A stretch of 53,851 nucleotides of DNA from Mariaggregatimicrobium sp964498785 (lineage in GTDB: Bacteria; Zhuqueibacterota; Zhuqueibacteria; Thermofontimicrobiales; Thiofontviventaceae). Shown here piece by piece: positions 52,781 to 53,851 of this stretch; the first letter of the stretch is position 1; each line of letters begins with the position of its first letter. The notes under the pieces are model-generated. The model did no database searches. It saw only the letters and a list, made by a program, of their open reading frames with translations, and had not been told where the DNA came from. The position numbers and the translations under genes are program-made. The stretch is taken from NCBI GenBank assembly GCA_964498785.1, contig CAZCJL010000038.1:1-53851 (forward strand), read 5' to 3'.

Positions 52781-53730
52781 GCTGTTCACTTTGGTGGATC
52801 AATGGATATTTGTACATTTATAAAGATATTTTCATGATTATTTCGACGCTTCAAATTATCAAAACCTTTTTGGAAAACGATCATTTTAAAACTGTAATCA
52901 TTTCCAACTTTTGGCAGCAACCATCCATTTCAGCTAAACTCTCTTTAAAAGATATGAATTTTCCATATAAAGTACTAAAAAGTGTCTGTATAGAACTATA
53001 TTTTAATGTTGATGCTGTTTTAGTTATATTTAATAAGTCTTTACGTTGGAATATGTTCTATGTTAAAAAGCTGGTTCATACATTTATCTTTAGTAACATT
53101 TAATAAATGTATTTGATTGAGAAATTTTGAAAATTAATTTTTAAGTTACTATGCCTTACAGGAAATTCTCTGCTAATTTAAAAGATCAAAAACAAAAAAG
53201 ATTCATTTGCGATGATGAAGTAAATTTTTATGAGATGCTTTCTACCAGTAATAATAGTTTATTTATGATGGTATTTTCCCTGATAAATTGTTGTAATGAT
53301 GAACCAGAATTATTTTAATCCAACTGATGATGCGATACCCAAAACAGAACTCCCTGTTCAAAGTGAACCGGCAGATATTTATCTTATGCACGCGAGTTTT
53401 CTTTAGAACCTGATCGTATAAAAATAGAGGCAAAATCATATAAACGATGTATGTGATTCTACTTTTTGAAATGTATTATCCGATTAGGCTGGGAAGCGGC
53501 TGTGATGGCAAAGCATTTGAAATATTCAAAACAAATGGCATTATCAGATCGGGTTGAATTGTATCGTAAAACATATTTAAAAGGTAACTGGATTACTACG
53601 CTGGCAAATTTTAACCGAAATTATTGTTTCGGTGGCACTTTAATACAAAAAGAAAGTATCCATTCAATAATTGATGGTGTGCATCAAAGCTTTCGGATTC
53701 TCTTTAAATTTATTGATTAAGACGCGAATC
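52781..53730. other. Region of fragmented open frames, no intact gene recognised
   Basis: Short plus-strand frames follow one another: 52810-53103 (97 codons), 53151-53318 (55), 53299-53406 (35) and 53466-53720 (84). None has a convincing ribosome site or a recognised domain. The last contains GNWITTLANFNRNYCFGGTL, which vaguely recalls the middle of GT2 enzymes. Together with the start-less frame at 52577 this looks like a run of decayed polysaccharide genes. Confidence 0.35.
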
Positions 53731-53760
53731 TGTCATATCGAGCGAAGTCGAGATATGACA
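53731..53760. repeat. REP-like palindrome
   Basis: TGTCATATC (53731-53739) and GATATGACA (53752-53760) are perfect inverted arms around GAGCGAAGTCGA. Its wording resembles the TGTCATTTCGAGCG-type intergenic repeats seen in many bacterial genomes. Confidence 0.6.
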
Positions 53761-53775
53761 ACATCCATTAGAAAA

Positions 53776-53851
53776 ATGAAGATATATTGGGTATACATCC
53801 TCAAATGTAGCGATGGTAAATACTATACTGGTAGTACAAGTAACCTTGAGC
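53776..53851 (+). CDS. GIY-YIG endonuclease-like protein, N-terminal part
   Basis: The frame from ATG 53776 runs off the window and encodes MKIYWVYILKCSDGKYYTGS followed by TSNLE. This is the start of a GIY-YIG domain of the short UvrC-like (YhbQ-type) proteins: YWVYILKC strand, then KYYTGST for the second motif. Such proteins are usually 80-100 residues, so about three quarters is missing here. It follows a REP-like palindrome, a common neighbour for these small nucleases. Confidence 0.75.
   Translation, partial: MKIYWVYILKCSDGKYYTGSTSNLE

Noticed and set aside
52810..53103. 97-codon open frame as a real gene
   Set aside because: No ribosome site or known domain, and it lies among broken frames. 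I list it only as part of a fragmented region.
1..53851. CRISPR array, prophage or anti-phage system
   Set aside because: No regularly spaced repeats, Cas, integrase, restriction or toxin-antitoxin genes were seen. The CHAT protein is secreted and lacks the gRAMP or Gasdermin partners of defence CHAT systems.

Overview
The window looks like chromosomal DNA of an AT-rich Gram-negative bacterium. Two lipoproteins, an AsmA-type protein and a PEP-CTERM protein point to a double membrane. A DUF4292/LolB-like lipoprotein beside a TPR lipoprotein, a histidine kinase with the H-box AKETAHQLGTPLSSLMGW, and two KamA-family radical SAM enzymes suggest the FCB superphylum outside Bacteroidetes proper (Calditrichota, KSB1 or Marinimicrobia-like). 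That placement is inference. I saw no rRNA, tRNA, CRISPR array, transposase or phage genes. A dispersed repeat occurs twice in the first 1.4 kb, and the right end holds decayed genes and a partial GIY-YIG gene.

Layout. 0-6 kb: repeats, a small helical protein, a V4R-Roadblock sensor, and a luciferase-like monooxygenase next to a KamA-family enzyme. 6.3-13 kb (minus): a Ser/Thr phospho-signalling module of a membrane kinase, a zinc-ribbon FHA protein, a cytoplasmic vWA protein, a zinc-ribbon/pseudokinase/PP2C fusion and a membrane LysM protein. 13.2-21.2 kb (minus): a methyltransferase, a YfhO-type membrane protein, two GT2 glycosyltransferases, a DUF4292 lipoprotein and a TPR lipoprotein, an envelope glycan and lipoprotein group. 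21.4-25.1 kb (minus): a second KamA paralogue and an NhaC antiporter with an extra N-terminal secreted domain. 25.3-30.2 kb (plus): a membrane-anchored GH2-fold protein and a membrane-anchored CHAT-fold protein, both apparently lacking catalytic residues, then an RsbW-like anti-sigma kinase behind a consensus promoter. 30.3-42.1 kb: a PEP-CTERM protein (minus), then GH38-like, phosphodiester-glycosidase, UDP-sugar pyrophosphorylase, MscS, AsmA-like and a conserved unknown gene (plus). 42.1-50.1 kb (minus): a nucleotidyltransferase/phosphohexomutase fusion, a GlgC/GlgD-like pair, and a response regulator and histidine kinase separated by about 800 bp rich in palindromes. 50.2-52.6 kb (plus): a GT4 glycosyltransferase and a glucuronyl C5-epimerase, suggesting a uronate-containing surface polysaccharide, followed by gene remnants.

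How the genes fit together. Much of the window makes, remodels or senses envelope carbohydrate: NDP-sugar supply (UDPGP, GlgC/D, nucleotidyltransferase), glycosyltransferases, a C5-epimerase, glycosidases and glycosidase-like proteins. This is combined with several phospho-signalling proteins. The least conventional parts are the zinc-ribbon kinase/phosphatase module with an embedded pseudokinase, the surface pair of pseudo-GH2 and pseudo-CHAT proteins, the two KamA paralogues that have lost both lysine-recognition aspartates, and a start-stop codon pair with a strong Shine-Dalgarno upstream of the GlgD-like gene.
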